Below are positions 26,632-36,238 of a DNA stretch of 64,000 nucleotides, piece after piece; position 1 is the first letter of the stretch, and each line of letters opens with the position of its first letter. Below the pieces are notes generated by a model that saw nothing but the letters and a program-made list of their open reading frames with translations, was not told the DNA's origin and made no database searches. Source of the stretch: JBPRGG01 sp051418075 (GTDB lineage: Bacteria; Bacteroidota; Bacteroidia; Cytophagales; Cyclobacteriaceae); contig JBPRGG010000016.1 in assembly GCA_051418075.1 (NCBI GenBank), positions 1 to 64,000 on the forward strand, read 5' to 3'. A program made the translations under genes and the position numbers.

Positions 26632-27105
26632 ATGGAAAAGAAAAATGAAATTATAAAAGCCCTTCAAAAAGCTTACTGGAAAGAAATTGAAACCATCATG
26701 AATTACCAGGCCAATTCAGTCAACCTGGATGGGATCCGGGCGCATGAAATTCGTGAAATCCTGGAAGAAGAGGTGGCTGATGAGCTGGGACATTCCAGAA
26801 AATTAGCAGAAAGGATCAAGGAACTGGATGGCGTGGTTGAAGGATCGAGTTCCTTCCATGCTGAACAACAAACCAGCCAGCCACCATCAGACACTACTGA
26901 TCTGGAAAGTGTGGTGAAAGGAGTAATAGATGCTGAAAAAGATGCCATTCAGCATTATAAGTATATCATTGAAATAACAGATGGGGTTGACTTTGTTACC
27001 CAGGATCTGTGCATTGAACTTCAAGCCGATGAGGAAAAGCACCTGAGACTTTTCCGTGGTTTTCTTAAAGGAATTGAGAAAGATAAGCTCACACCGGTAG
27101 CATAA
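26632..27105 (+). CDS. Ferritin-like domain protein
   Basis: A 157-aa, four-helix protein with the Glu/His residues of the ferritin-like superfamily: EIETIMNY, EEEVADELGHS, DAEKDAIQHY and LQADEEKHLRLF. These could form a di-iron site. The insertion between helices two and three (SSSFHAEQQTSQPPS) is short and disordered. It may store iron or protect against peroxide, but no rubredoxin domain is present, so this is not rubrerythrin. It has its own terminator 26 bp downstream. Confidence 0.8.
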   Translation: MEKKNEIIKALQKAYWKEIETIMNYQANSVNLDGIRAHEIREILEEEVADELGHSRKLAERIKELDGVVEGSSSFHAEQQTSQPPSDTTDLESVVKGVIDAEKDAIQHYKYIIEITDGVDFVTQDLCIELQADEEKHLRLFRGFLKGIEKDKLTPVA

Positions 27106-27130
27106 TTTATTCAATAATTTTTAATCATGG

Positions 27131-27164
27131 AGGTTGACCCTGGTAAAAGGTCAACCTGTTTTTT
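27131..27164 (+). terminator. Rho-independent terminator after the ferritin-like gene
   Basis: AGGTTGACC and GGTCAACCT form a perfect 9-bp stem with a 9-base loop; six T follow after one G. Confidence 0.88.
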
Positions 27165-27306
27165 GTGTTCCTCCCTTTGTCAAAAGCTCACCCGCTTGTT
27201 TATTAATTTATAGGAATTTAACAGTAACAATTTAGCCAATCATAGATTATATAAGTAGACAAAATGCTCTAAAGAAAGAAATTTTTTAACCTAAAAAATA
27301 TTAAAA

Positions 27307-28800
27307 ATGAAAGGTAGTAATCTTTTTTCATTGGTCTTTATTTTATTGTTTTACATATCATGTACCGGGCAAAATAATCCTCCAGAACAAATACAGACCA
27401 GTCAGCTTACCACATTTGAACAAAAGCAACAAAATGCCACTAGTTCAGGTAGTTATGTTGGAAATAATGAAACTCAGGAAGCTGATATTCCACCTGCATT
27501 GAATTTCACAGAAGCAGCCAGGGAAGTTACGCCTGCCGTAGTTCACATTATTTCAACCATCAATCCTACCCCTGGTCAACAAAGACAAAATCAAATTCCA
27601 CCACAATTAAGACAATTCTTTAATTTACCCGGGCCTCAAAGACCTCAACCACGTCAAGGTTCTGGCTCTGGAGTTATTATTTCAGAAGATGGCTACATTG
27701 TCACAAATAATCATGTGATCGCAGATGCTGATAATCTGCAGGTCACCATGAACAATAATCAGACTTATACTGCAGAAGTCATTGGCACTGACCCCACTAC
27801 TGACCTGGCCCTGGTTAAAATCGATCCTTCAAATAATCTGCCGTTTGTTCCATTCGGTGATATAGATCAGGTAGAAGTTGGTGACTGGGTATTGGCAGTA
27901 GGAAATCCCTTTAATCTTTCTTCCACTGTAACAGCCGGAATTGTAAGTGCATTATCCCGGAGTATCAACATTTTAAGGGAACAGGCAGCTGTAGAAGCTT
28001 TTATTCAAACGGATGCTGCTATTAATCCCGGCAACAGCGGAGGCGCATTAGTAAATCTTGATGGAGAATTAGTGGGTATTAATACCGCCATTGCTTCACC
28101 TACTGGTGCTTATGCTGGTTATGGTTTTGCTGTGCCCATCAACCTGACCAGAAAAGTAGTGAATGACCTGTTAAATTATGGCGTAGTACAAAGAGGTTAT
28201 CTGGGTGTTTTTATCAGGGACATCAATGAGGAACTGGCCGATGAAGAAGATATCAATATCAGACAGGGTGTTTATGTAGACAGTTTGGTGGATGCCGGTG
28301 CTGCTGAAGCCGCCGGAATTCAATCAGGTGATATCATTGTAGAGGTAGAAGACCAGGACATTGAAAATGTTTCTCAATTACAGGTAGCCATTGCCGAGAA
28401 AAGACCTGGCGATGAAATTGATATTACAGTATTGCGAAACGGGAATCGTCGTAATCTGGATGTAACCCTGAAAAATATGCAGGGAAACACAGAATTAGTC
28501 AGAGAAACCACAGCCAGTATGTTGGATCAATTAGGTATTGGTGTATCCAACTTATCTGAAGCTGAACAGGAACAATTAGGTATTGATGCCGGAGTAAGAG
28601 TGATGCGTATACAACCTAATGGCCTGATTGGCAGGTCCACTCAAATGATGGAAGGTTTTATAATCCAGCAAGTGGACAACCAGGATATTAATAATGTGGC
28701 TGAACTTACCAATACTTTAAAAAATAAAAGTGGTGGTGTGATTGTTGCAGGTGTATATCCTGGTAATTCTGAAACTTATTATTATGCATTCGGATTGTAA
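27307..28800 (+). CDS. HtrA/DegP-type serine protease, predicted lipoprotein
   Basis: A 497-aa envelope quality-control protease. The catalytic triad is His136 (NNHVIAD), Asp166 (TTDLALV) and Ser244 (NPGNSGGA). Two PDZ domains follow (about 295-385 and 400-495). The N-terminus ends in Cys19 within FYISCTG, a plausible lipobox, so the enzyme is probably anchored by lipid instead of being freely soluble in the periplasm. A glutamine and asparagine-rich linker separates the anchor from the protease domain. Single transcription unit with its own terminator. Confidence 0.9.
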   Translation: MKGSNLFSLVFILLFYISCTGQNNPPEQIQTSQLTTFEQKQQNATSSGSYVGNNETQEADIPPALNFTEAAREVTPAVVHIISTINPTPGQQRQNQIPPQLRQFFNLPGPQRPQPRQGSGSGVIISEDGYIVTNNHVIADADNLQVTMNNNQTYTAEVIGTDPTTDLALVKIDPSNNLPFVPFGDIDQVEVGDWVLAVGNPFNLSSTVTAGIVSALSRSINILREQAAVEAFIQTDAAINPGNSGGALVNLDGELVGINTAIASPTGAYAGYGFAVPINLTRKVVNDLLNYGVVQRGYLGVFIRDINEELADEEDINIRQGVYVDSLVDAGAAEAAGIQSGDIIVEVEDQDIENVSQLQVAIAEKRPGDEIDITVLRNGNRRNLDVTLKNMQGNTELVRETTASMLDQLGIGVSNLSEAEQEQLGIDAGVRVMRIQPNGLIGRSTQMMEGFIIQQVDNQDINNVAELTNTLKNKSGGVIVAGVYPGNSETYYYAFGL

Positions 28801-28829
28801 GAAAGGCTAAAAATTTATAAATTAAGAAA

Positions 28830-28865
28830 AGCGAAATGGTTTTTGAAGGCTAATTTCGCTTTTTC
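28830..28865 (+). terminator. Rho-independent terminator after htrA-like gene
   Basis: AGCGAAAT pairs with ATTTCGCT across a 15-base loop, followed by TTTTTC. It lies just before the STAS-like gene. Confidence 0.8.
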
Positions 28866-28882
28866 TATTAATAATAAATGCA

Positions 28883-29233
28883 ATGATTAAATTAATAGAA
28901 ACTGACAAAGAAAAAGTTCTGGGTTTGGAAGTAACAGGTAAAATAAACAAACAGGACTATGAGCTAATCAACCCCAAAATTGATAACGCTATAAAAAAAT
29001 ATGGTAAAATAAACCTTTATCTTGAAATTAAAGATTTGGAGGGATTTACTCCCAAGGCTGCCTGGGAAGACTTCAAGGAAATTAAACATTGGAATGAGTT
29101 TGAAAAAATTGCCATAATTGGTAAGGATGATTGGGAGACAATGGTAACCGGTTTGACAAACCTGGTCATTCCTGGAGAAGTAAGATATTTTGATTTTTCT
29201 GAAAAGCATATTGCTTTAGATTGGATCAACTAA
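28883..29233 (+). CDS. STAS/SEC14-like (SpoIIAA-like) domain protein
   Basis: A 116-aa soluble protein with the alternating beta-alpha pattern of the SpoIIAA-like family (VLGLEVTGKINKQDYE, INLYLEIKDLEGFTP, EKIAIIGKDDWE). Members of this family lack the phosphorylated Ser of SpoIIAA and have no settled function; a link to stress or lipid-like ligand binding is only suggested. The start ATG lies 82 bp after the htrA-like gene, beyond that gene's terminator, so it is probably transcribed separately. Confidence 0.8.
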   Translation: MIKLIETDKEKVLGLEVTGKINKQDYELINPKIDNAIKKYGKINLYLEIKDLEGFTPKAAWEDFKEIKHWNEFEKIAIIGKDDWETMVTGLTNLVIPGEVRYFDFSEKHIALDWIN

Positions 29234-29378
29234 CATTTCAGGAATTATCAAAAATAATCTTTGAAGTATTCAATCTTACACTGGAAAGATTACAACCTCA
29301 GTACACTTTTTTCAAGTGATTTTAGCTGCTAAATTGCCCTCGATTTAATAAAGTTAAAAACACCAACTATAAAGTGCA

Positions 29379-31364
29379 ATGAATTTCAAAAACTTATCCC
29401 TCGGCAAAAAGATGTTCCTGGCCTTTGGAACAATCATTTTTTTACTCATCCTTGTCGTATTTTGGTCAACTTTTGGTATTAGTGGCATTGTTAACAACGC
29501 CGAAGAAGTCATTGAAGGAAATAAACTCAGGACAGACCTGGAACATAAATATGTGCAACACCTGCAATGGGCCTCAGAAGTAAATAATTTACTGACCAAT
29601 GAAGAGGAAACTCAGCTTAAGGTGCAATTGGATGATCATAAATGTGATTTTGGTCAATGGTACTTTGGGCCAGGTAGAAAACAAGCAGAATTACTCATCC
29701 CTGAACTGGCTGGTAAATTTTCTGAATTTGAAGAGCCTCATCGATTACTGCATGCTTCAGCCAAACAGATTCAGGAAATCTTTATACAAGCTGATGAATC
29801 GATAGGTGCCTCTTTAAGAGAAGCTAAAAGTGATCACCTCATCTGGGCCCACAGGGTGAAAGATGTATGTGTAAATGCGGTGAGAATTGACCATATTGAA
29901 GTTGAAAAAGATCCCACCCAATGCAGGTTTGGCAAATGGTTAAAATCATCTGAAGTGAAAGAAATGATCAATCATTACCCGGAATTTGGCCGCATACTGG
30001 ATCAGGTAAAGGATCCACATCAAAGATTGCATCAATCAGTGTTGATTGTAGAAAAATATTTCCGACAGGGAGATATAGCCAATGGTAAATCCTACTATAT
30101 GGATGTGACCAAACCCACCACCTATGAAGTTTTAGAAGTGTTGGATCAGGCAATTGCCTGGAATGATAAAGGGGTGGCAAGCATGAAACAGTGTAGTAAG
30201 ATCTTTCATGATCAAACTGAAGTCCATTTGAATAAAATGGGAGATCTTTTTAACCAAACCATTGAATTGTCCAAGGATTATGTGATGACAGATGAAGTGA
30301 TGCTTACCCAGGCAGATCAAACCCGGTGGGGTATTATTACTTTCAGTACGATTGCTATTATCATTGGTTTAGTTCTGGCTTATGTAATTTCAAATGCTTT
30401 GATAAGCCCCATTCTGAAAGGAGTGAAATTTGCCCGACAGGTGGCTTCCGGTGACTTGACAGCTGAAATTGATGTGGATCAGAAAGATGAAATTGGACAA
30501 CTGGCCCAGGCACTTAAAGGCATGGTCCATAAACTGCGCGATGTAGTGAGCAACGTTATGGCCGGAGCAGAAAACATATCTGCTGCCAGTAATCAGATGA
30601 GTGGCAGCTCTCAGGAAATGTCTCATGGGGCCAATGAACAAGCTTCCTCGGCCGAAGAGGTCTCCTCATCCATGGAAGAAATGACCGCTAATATTCAACG
30701 TAATAATGAAAATGCGCAACAGACTGAAAAAATAGCCATAAAAGCGGCTGAAGGCGTAGAAGAGGGAAGCAAAGTAGTTGATCAGACAGTACAGTCGATG
30801 AAAAATATTGCAGAAAAGATCAGTATTATCGGTGAAATTGCCAGACAAACCAATATCCTGGCCCTAAATGCTGCGGTAGAAGCTGCCCGGGCAGGGGAAC
30901 ATGGCAAAGGGTTTGCTGTAGTAGCGGCAGAAGTAAGAAAGTTGGCAGAAAGAAGCCAGGTAGCTGCAGCTGAAATTGATCAGGTATCGAAATCCAGTGT
31001 TTCTGTAGCTGAAAAGTCGGGCAAATTATTAACCGAAATTGTACCTGATATACAAAAAACGGCACAATTGGTACAGGAGATCAGTGCCGCCAGCGTAGAA
31101 CAAAATTCTGGCGCAGAACAAATCAATTCAGCCATCCAGCAGTTGAACCAGGTAACTCAACAAAATGCCGCGTCATCTGAAGAAATGGCTACCAGTTCTG
31201 AAGAATTATCCTCTCAGGCCCAGCAATTGCTTGAACTAATTGCCTATTTTAAGATCGAAACGAATCAGAACTTCAAAAACAGATCAAGCTTTTCAAAATC
31301 TGACATCAGTCATACAAAAGACATAAAACACATTGAAAATAATTCGACAACTGTCGATATTTAA
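29379..31364 (+). CDS. Methyl-accepting chemotaxis protein with two CZB domains
   Basis: A 661-aa receptor: membrane segment about 12-30, extracytoplasmic region 31-310, second segment about 314-335, HAMP (about 336-390) and a cytoplasmic signalling domain with an intact hairpin tip (ARQTNILALNAAVEAARAGE). The extracytoplasmic part holds two chemoreceptor zinc-binding (CZB) units. The first has His61, Trp64, Cys89, Trp94, His121 and His125; the second has HLIW, CRFGKWL and HQRLH. Zinc or another metal, or a redox signal via the cysteines, is the likely stimulus. No che genes are adjacent, so the output partner (chemotaxis, gliding or second messenger) is unknown. Confidence 0.9.
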   Translation: MNFKNLSLGKKMFLAFGTIIFLLILVVFWSTFGISGIVNNAEEVIEGNKLRTDLEHKYVQHLQWASEVNNLLTNEEETQLKVQLDDHKCDFGQWYFGPGRKQAELLIPELAGKFSEFEEPHRLLHASAKQIQEIFIQADESIGASLREAKSDHLIWAHRVKDVCVNAVRIDHIEVEKDPTQCRFGKWLKSSEVKEMINHYPEFGRILDQVKDPHQRLHQSVLIVEKYFRQGDIANGKSYYMDVTKPTTYEVLEVLDQAIAWNDKGVASMKQCSKIFHDQTEVHLNKMGDLFNQTIELSKDYVMTDEVMLTQADQTRWGIITFSTIAIIIGLVLAYVISNALISPILKGVKFARQVASGDLTAEIDVDQKDEIGQLAQALKGMVHKLRDVVSNVMAGAENISAASNQMSGSSQEMSHGANEQASSAEEVSSSMEEMTANIQRNNENAQQTEKIAIKAAEGVEEGSKVVDQTVQSMKNIAEKISIIGEIARQTNILALNAAVEAARAGEHGKGFAVVAAEVRKLAERSQVAAAEIDQVSKSSVSVAEKSGKLLTEIVPDIQKTAQLVQEISAASVEQNSGAEQINSAIQQLNQVTQQNAASSEEMATSSEELSSQAQQLLELIAYFKIETNQNFKNRSSFSKSDISHTKDIKHIENNSTTVDI

Positions 31365-31411
31365 AAAAAAACGCCATGATTTTGTAATAGTAATCCTTTT
31401 TTCTTAGTTTA

Positions 31412-31448
31412 AACAACCATCTGAAATTATCAGGTGGTTGTTTTTTTC
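31412..31448 (+). terminator. Rho-independent terminator after the chemoreceptor gene
   Basis: A 12-bp stem, ACAACCATCTGA with TCAGGTGGTTGT (one G-U pair), has a five-base loop and is followed by seven T. Confidence 0.92.
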
Positions 31449-31535
31449 CAGATTATCGAGCTCATGGTACTAAGTCAAAAGTTTGAACACTATCCGTAAA
31501 ACCATTTGATGAAGCAGGAGATTGAAAATTAAATA

Positions 31536-34500
31536 TTAAATTGCCGGTAAAATGACTGAAAATGTACTTCCCTGATTAAAGACGCTTTGCACTTCCATAT
31601 TTCCATTCATCTTCTCAACAAACTCCCGGGTAAGGATCAATCCTAACCCTGATCCTTTTTCATTTTCTGTTCCCCTGGTGGTAAAATGAGCATTGAGATC
31701 GAATATTTTCTTTTGGTCTGCCGGTTTCATACCCGTTCCCTGGTCGATTACCTTGATCACAACTTCCTGCTCCATAATTTCTACCAGTATAGTTACTTGT
31801 TTGTGCTTATAGCTAAATTTAATCGCATTGCTGATCAGATTACGTAAAATGGTTTTAAGCATATTACGGTCGGCTTGTACTGTGACTGGCAGCATCTTCA
31901 GGTTTAAAGTTATGTGTTTATTATAAGCTTGAGATGCCAATAATTCCATAGTTTCCCTAATCAGGGGCTCCAGACTGATTTCCTCAATATTCACTTCTGC
32001 TTTTCCTGTTTGGCTGCGAGACCATTCCAAAAGGTTCACTAATAAGGTATGTCCCTGATTAGAGGACTTCCTGATCAATTCAGCATAAACCTTTATCTCA
32101 TCCAGGGAGAGTTGATTTATCCCCTTTACAATAAAATCAGATAGTTGAATTAGTTGCTGGAAAGGATTTTTAAGATCATGTCCAATGATATTAAACAGCT
32201 TGTCTTTGGTGGTATTTAAGTTGAGTAATTCCTGTTGTGATCGCTTAAGTTCATTTTCTACCTTTTTGATATGGGTAATATCGAAAAAGGATGATACCAC
32301 ATAGGAGGGGTCTTCGGTTTGTTTTTTATGAAAGACTGGCACCACATTGACGGAAATCCAGGTTAAGTTTCCATGGTGATTAGGCTTATAAATGCCCATG
32401 ATTTGATTAAATTGCTTTTTACCGGTTTTTAAAGCTATCATGGTCGGATGATCATTTTTATCATATTCGGTAAGATCCTCCCGAATAGCCTTCCATTTGG
32501 GGTTGGAGGAAGCTTTTCCGACTATTTGATCATAAGATAATCCCAGTATCTCTTCGGCAGCTTTATTACAGGTCACAAACCGCCCATGCTGATCCTGTAA
32601 AACAACGCCATCATGCATAGCTTCTACCAGTCCACGGTATTTTTCCTCACTCTCCCTTAAGGTATTTTCCATTTCCTTCCGATCATTTATATCAGAATAG
32701 GTCCCTATAAATCTGATTGGATTTCCTTGTTCATCATAATCAAAGATCTTTCCCCTGGCCAGCATCCAGATATATTTTCCACTTTTATGCTTTACCCTGT
32801 GCTCGCTGATAAAGACTTCTGTTTCTCCCTCCAAATGTTGATGAAGCGCCTTATCGCATATTTCTATATCATCCGGATGAACCTGCCTTTCCCAAGCTTC
32901 CAGTTGATCAGAAAACTCATCCGGCTGATAACCTAAAAGATACTTAAACTGATCTGAGAAATAAATTCCACCTGTGATAATATCGTAATCCCAGATACCA
33001 TCACCGGAACCTTCTAAAGCAAAGCTCCATCTTTTTTCACTGGTGATGAGGTTAACTTCTGCTTGTTTTCGCTGGCTGATATCCTCCAGCAATGTTATCA
33101 CTGACAATAACTGATGATTCTGGTCCAGAATTGGAAAAATCGTTTCCCTGAAAAATTTATTGTTCGATGCTGTAAGCCATTGGTTATCAGGTATATAAAA
33201 ATTATTTTCATATTCCCTTATCAACATCTCTTTTGAATCATATACTTTTTGAAAATATGCCGCAGCCCCATTAGCCCTGGAAAAAGGATCGTTAAGTACA
33301 TTAAAAACCCCTACTCCCACATTTTTATCAGGCAGGCCTAATAATTCTGCCTGTTTGCTGTTCATGCTTAACGAAACACCTTCCTTACTATATACCTGAA
33401 GACCCAATGGCAAATTTTCGATGATATTATCCAGAAAATGCTTATGCTCTGCCAAAGCTTTCTGGGCTTGGTGAGTTTGTATGACCATAGATGCATTCTG
33501 AATCAGATTTTCCAGCAAATAGGCCTGACTCGTCAACTGATCATTTGGCGCATAAATTTGGATCCCGGCATAAAATCGCTGATCCTTTACAAAACCAATT
33601 ACAAAGACTCTCTTAATTCGGAAAAAACGTTGCAATATTTTGGCAAAACCAGGAGATAAATAATCACCGGCAGCAAATTCAGCAAAACTGCCCGGAACGG
33701 CTATTAATTTACCAGTCTGAAAATAATTGATCAAATCCTGCCTCACCTGAAATATTTTATTCTCCAGGGAATAGCCTAATTTTTTTATTATTTTATAAAT
33801 CAGCGTTTGATTTACCCCATATATTCCATTAAAGATCATTTGATCACCATCGCCATACTTCTTATTGATCAGGACGATAGTATCAGGAAACTTTTCTTGC
33901 AGTTTGTTCCCGACATATTCATAAATTTGATCTTCACTTTGACCAATAAGATTTAAAGTAATATCACTTAAAAATGAAAAATCATTGATCAGCTGGATCT
34001 TTTGTTTTTCAATCTTCCGATCCAGGGTCACATCCTTCAGGAAACAATGGCTTTGGACAAAATTCCCCTCCTGGTCGGTGGTTATATTGGCATTAACCCT
34101 TACAATCAGGACCTGTCCCTTCCGGTTGATCATTTCCATTTGTCCATCCCTGATCTTTCCAGCCTGCTTGAATCTTTCAAAATTTGTTCTGAAGTGTTTT
34201 TTAAATTCCGGTGTTAATAATTCATCAAATGACCGGTTTAGAACCTGCTTGGCTTCATATTGCATCATTTGACACCATTGTTGGTTTACCAGGATGATCT
34301 TACCTTCAGAATCAAGTGATTGATAGGCATAAGGAAGGTTTTGATAGGATAAGTTTTCCGAATAGCCGGAAGATAAGGATTTTACCGCTTTTAGTGTCAA
34401 TATCCATTCGTCCGCTTCTAATTTGACTGGAATCAATTGATAGGTTTGGAGCCAATCCGGATGAACCAAAAGGCCCCTATGTAAATCATAATTTTCCAGC

Positions 34501-34724
34501 CCGCTCAGGATCAAACCCATCCATTGAGAAATCCGGCTATCCGGGTGATCTTTCAAACAAAACAGTGTTTTTCCAATTATTTCATCAGTCCGATCTAAGA
34601 TGACAGATGCAAAAGCAGCATTTATTTTGGTAACTACCCAATCTCCCGGACTTACAGATTTTTTGGTGAAATAGGGATTTTCCAGGAAAAGTACTAAATC
34701 CTGCCCATGATCCAATGGTTGCAT
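31536..34724 (-). CDS. Large multi-PAS sensor histidine kinase
   Basis: A soluble kinase of about 1060 aa with no membrane segments. In order it has an N-terminal region with PAS-like segments (a clear PAS around QSLDSEGKIILVNQQWCQMM), a GAF-like region, then PAS/PAC units (a typical PAC is KHKSGKYIWMLARG). It ends with a HisKA domain (IGHDLKNPFQQL) and HATPase_c (N-box RNLISNAIKF, GTGMKPADQKKI and GSGLGLILTREF). Several PAS domains indicate integration of redox, light or small-molecule signals. There is no receiver domain and no adjacent regulator. The ORF could start at a TTG at 34775; the ATG at 34724 (QPLDHGQD) is preferred. Confidence 0.87.
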   Translation of the reverse strand: MQPLDHGQDLVLFLENPYFTKKSVSPGDWVVTKINAAFASVILDRTDEIIGKTLFCLKDHPDSRISQWMGLILSGLENYDLHRGLLVHPDWLQTYQLIPVKLEADEWILTLKAVKSLSSGYSENLSYQNLPYAYQSLDSEGKIILVNQQWCQMMQYEAKQVLNRSFDELLTPEFKKHFRTNFERFKQAGKIRDGQMEMINRKGQVLIVRVNANITTDQEGNFVQSHCFLKDVTLDRKIEKQKIQLINDFSFLSDITLNLIGQSEDQIYEYVGNKLQEKFPDTIVLINKKYGDGDQMIFNGIYGVNQTLIYKIIKKLGYSLENKIFQVRQDLINYFQTGKLIAVPGSFAEFAAGDYLSPGFAKILQRFFRIKRVFVIGFVKDQRFYAGIQIYAPNDQLTSQAYLLENLIQNASMVIQTHQAQKALAEHKHFLDNIIENLPLGLQVYSKEGVSLSMNSKQAELLGLPDKNVGVGVFNVLNDPFSRANGAAAYFQKVYDSKEMLIREYENNFYIPDNQWLTASNNKFFRETIFPILDQNHQLLSVITLLEDISQRKQAEVNLITSEKRWSFALEGSGDGIWDYDIITGGIYFSDQFKYLLGYQPDEFSDQLEAWERQVHPDDIEICDKALHQHLEGETEVFISEHRVKHKSGKYIWMLARGKIFDYDEQGNPIRFIGTYSDINDRKEMENTLRESEEKYRGLVEAMHDGVVLQDQHGRFVTCNKAAEEILGLSYDQIVGKASSNPKWKAIREDLTEYDKNDHPTMIALKTGKKQFNQIMGIYKPNHHGNLTWISVNVVPVFHKKQTEDPSYVVSSFFDITHIKKVENELKRSQQELLNLNTTKDKLFNIIGHDLKNPFQQLIQLSDFIVKGINQLSLDEIKVYAELIRKSSNQGHTLLVNLLEWSRSQTGKAEVNIEEISLEPLIRETMELLASQAYNKHITLNLKMLPVTVQADRNMLKTILRNLISNAIKFSYKHKQVTILVEIMEQEVVIKVIDQGTGMKPADQKKIFDLNAHFTTRGTENEKGSGLGLILTREFVEKMNGNMEVQSVFNQGSTFSVILPAI

Positions 34725-34944
34725 CGAATCAATAGCGTCTTCATTTAATAACCAGGAAAATATGATTTTTACCAATTACAAACTACACACCTCAGGTAAA
34801 CAAAAAAGTGAAAATAATTACCTGTCTCTAAAATTAATTAATTTCCAGGCTAAAAAAAATTTTATGAAAGATGATTTTCATGAAATATTGTACTAAATAT
34901 TACATAAAAAAGCAGTTATAACCAGCGTAAATCAGGAGAATCGA

Positions 34945-36090
34945 TCAGGCATTTGCCAAAGCCTGATCCAGATCGTTCAGCAAATCTTCCAGGTCTTCAA
35001 TACCTACACTTAACCGGATCAGAGAATCTTTCAAGCCTGCTTTTTCCCGTTCAGCTGCCGGAATACTGGCATGTGTCATACTGGCCGGATGTCCACACAA
35101 AGATTCCACCCCACCCAGTGATTCAGCCAGGGAAAATATACAAAAGCTTTCCAGAACTTTCATGGCAATCTTTATATCGTCATTTTTTAAGGTAAATGAG
35201 ATCATGCCACCGAAATCCTTCATTTGTTTTCGGGCTACTGAATGACCGGGATGACTCTCCAAACCCGGCCAGTTTACCTGGCCTACCTTAGGGTGTTCTT
35301 TTAAATATTTTGCTACCTCTCTCCCGTTTTCACAATGCCTCTGCATACGAAGATGCAGGGTTTTGACCCCTCGCAATACCAGGAAACAATCCTGCGGACC
35401 AGGCACTGCTCCACTGGCATTTTGTATAAAAGCTAATTGTTGGGCCAGTTCGGATTCATTTACTACAATCGCTCCCATTACCACATCTGAATGCCCTCCC
35501 AAATATTTTGTCAGGGAATGCACCACCAGATCAGCCCCCAGTTCCAAAGGCAATTGAAGATAAGGGGTAGCAAATGTATTATCCACCGCCACCAGAATTT
35601 TATGTTGGTGAGCTATGTCTGCAACCTGACCAATGTCTATGATATTCATCAAAGGATTAGTGGGTGTTTCCACCCAAACTAACCTGGTATTATCATTGAT
35701 TTTTTCTTTCAGATCCTCCAGGTTACGCATGGAAATATAATGGAATTTCAGACCAAAACTTCTGAAAATTTTTTCAAACAATCGGTAAGTTCCTCCATAA
35801 AGATCATTGGTAGAAATTATTTCATCCCCCGGTTTTAACAGTTTTAAAATGGCATCAATGGCAGCCAACCCGGAAGCAAAACATAAACCATGAGCCCCAT
35901 TTTCCAGGGCAGCCAGGTTTTGTTCCAGTGCCAATCTGGTTGGATTCTGACTGCGGGAATACTCGAACCCCTTATGTTTACCCGGTGATTCCTGCACATA
36001 GGTTGACGTTTGAAAAATGGGGGTCATAATAGCCCCTGTGGAAGGATCCGGCTTGATACCGGCATGAATTGCTTTTGTTCCGAATTTCAT
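34945..36090 (-). CDS. Cystathionine gamma-lyase/synthase family PLP enzyme
   Basis: A 381-aa Cys/Met metabolism PLP enzyme. Lys195 (in HSLTKYLGGH) forms the aldimine with PLP; the family pattern VETPTNPLMNIID and the EYSRSQNPTR segment are conserved. Close members either cleave cystathionine to cysteine (lyase) or condense O-succinyl/acetylhomoserine with cysteine (synthase), and sequence alone does not decide. With CysM at 39695 it points to local sulfur amino acid genes, though the two are separated by other functions. Upstream, the divergent membrane gene begins 148 bp away. Confidence 0.9.
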   Translation of the reverse strand: MKFGTKAIHAGIKPDPSTGAIMTPIFQTSTYVQESPGKHKGFEYSRSQNPTRLALEQNLAALENGAHGLCFASGLAAIDAILKLLKPGDEIISTNDLYGGTYRLFEKIFRSFGLKFHYISMRNLEDLKEKINDNTRLVWVETPTNPLMNIIDIGQVADIAHQHKILVAVDNTFATPYLQLPLELGADLVVHSLTKYLGGHSDVVMGAIVVNESELAQQLAFIQNASGAVPGPQDCFLVLRGVKTLHLRMQRHCENGREVAKYLKEHPKVGQVNWPGLESHPGHSVARKQMKDFGGMISFTLKNDDIKIAMKVLESFCIFSLAESLGGVESLCGHPASMTHASIPAAEREKAGLKDSLIRLSVGIEDLEDLLNDLDQALANA

Positions 36091-36238
36091 ATAACAATTT
36101 TCTTGAATGAACTATAAAGATGATAAAAAGTTGCCATATGCATAGCCTGTAATGTACCCGGTTATTTAACATTCATTACTGGTGGTGGTTAAAAACATAT
36201 AGCTGCTGTATGCCCATTCTGAAAATAATATTATTTGT

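Noticed and set aside
31441..31535. A link between the chemoreceptor and the multi-PAS kinase as one signalling unit
   Set aside because: The genes converge and are separated by a strong terminator, so there is no operon evidence for joint function.
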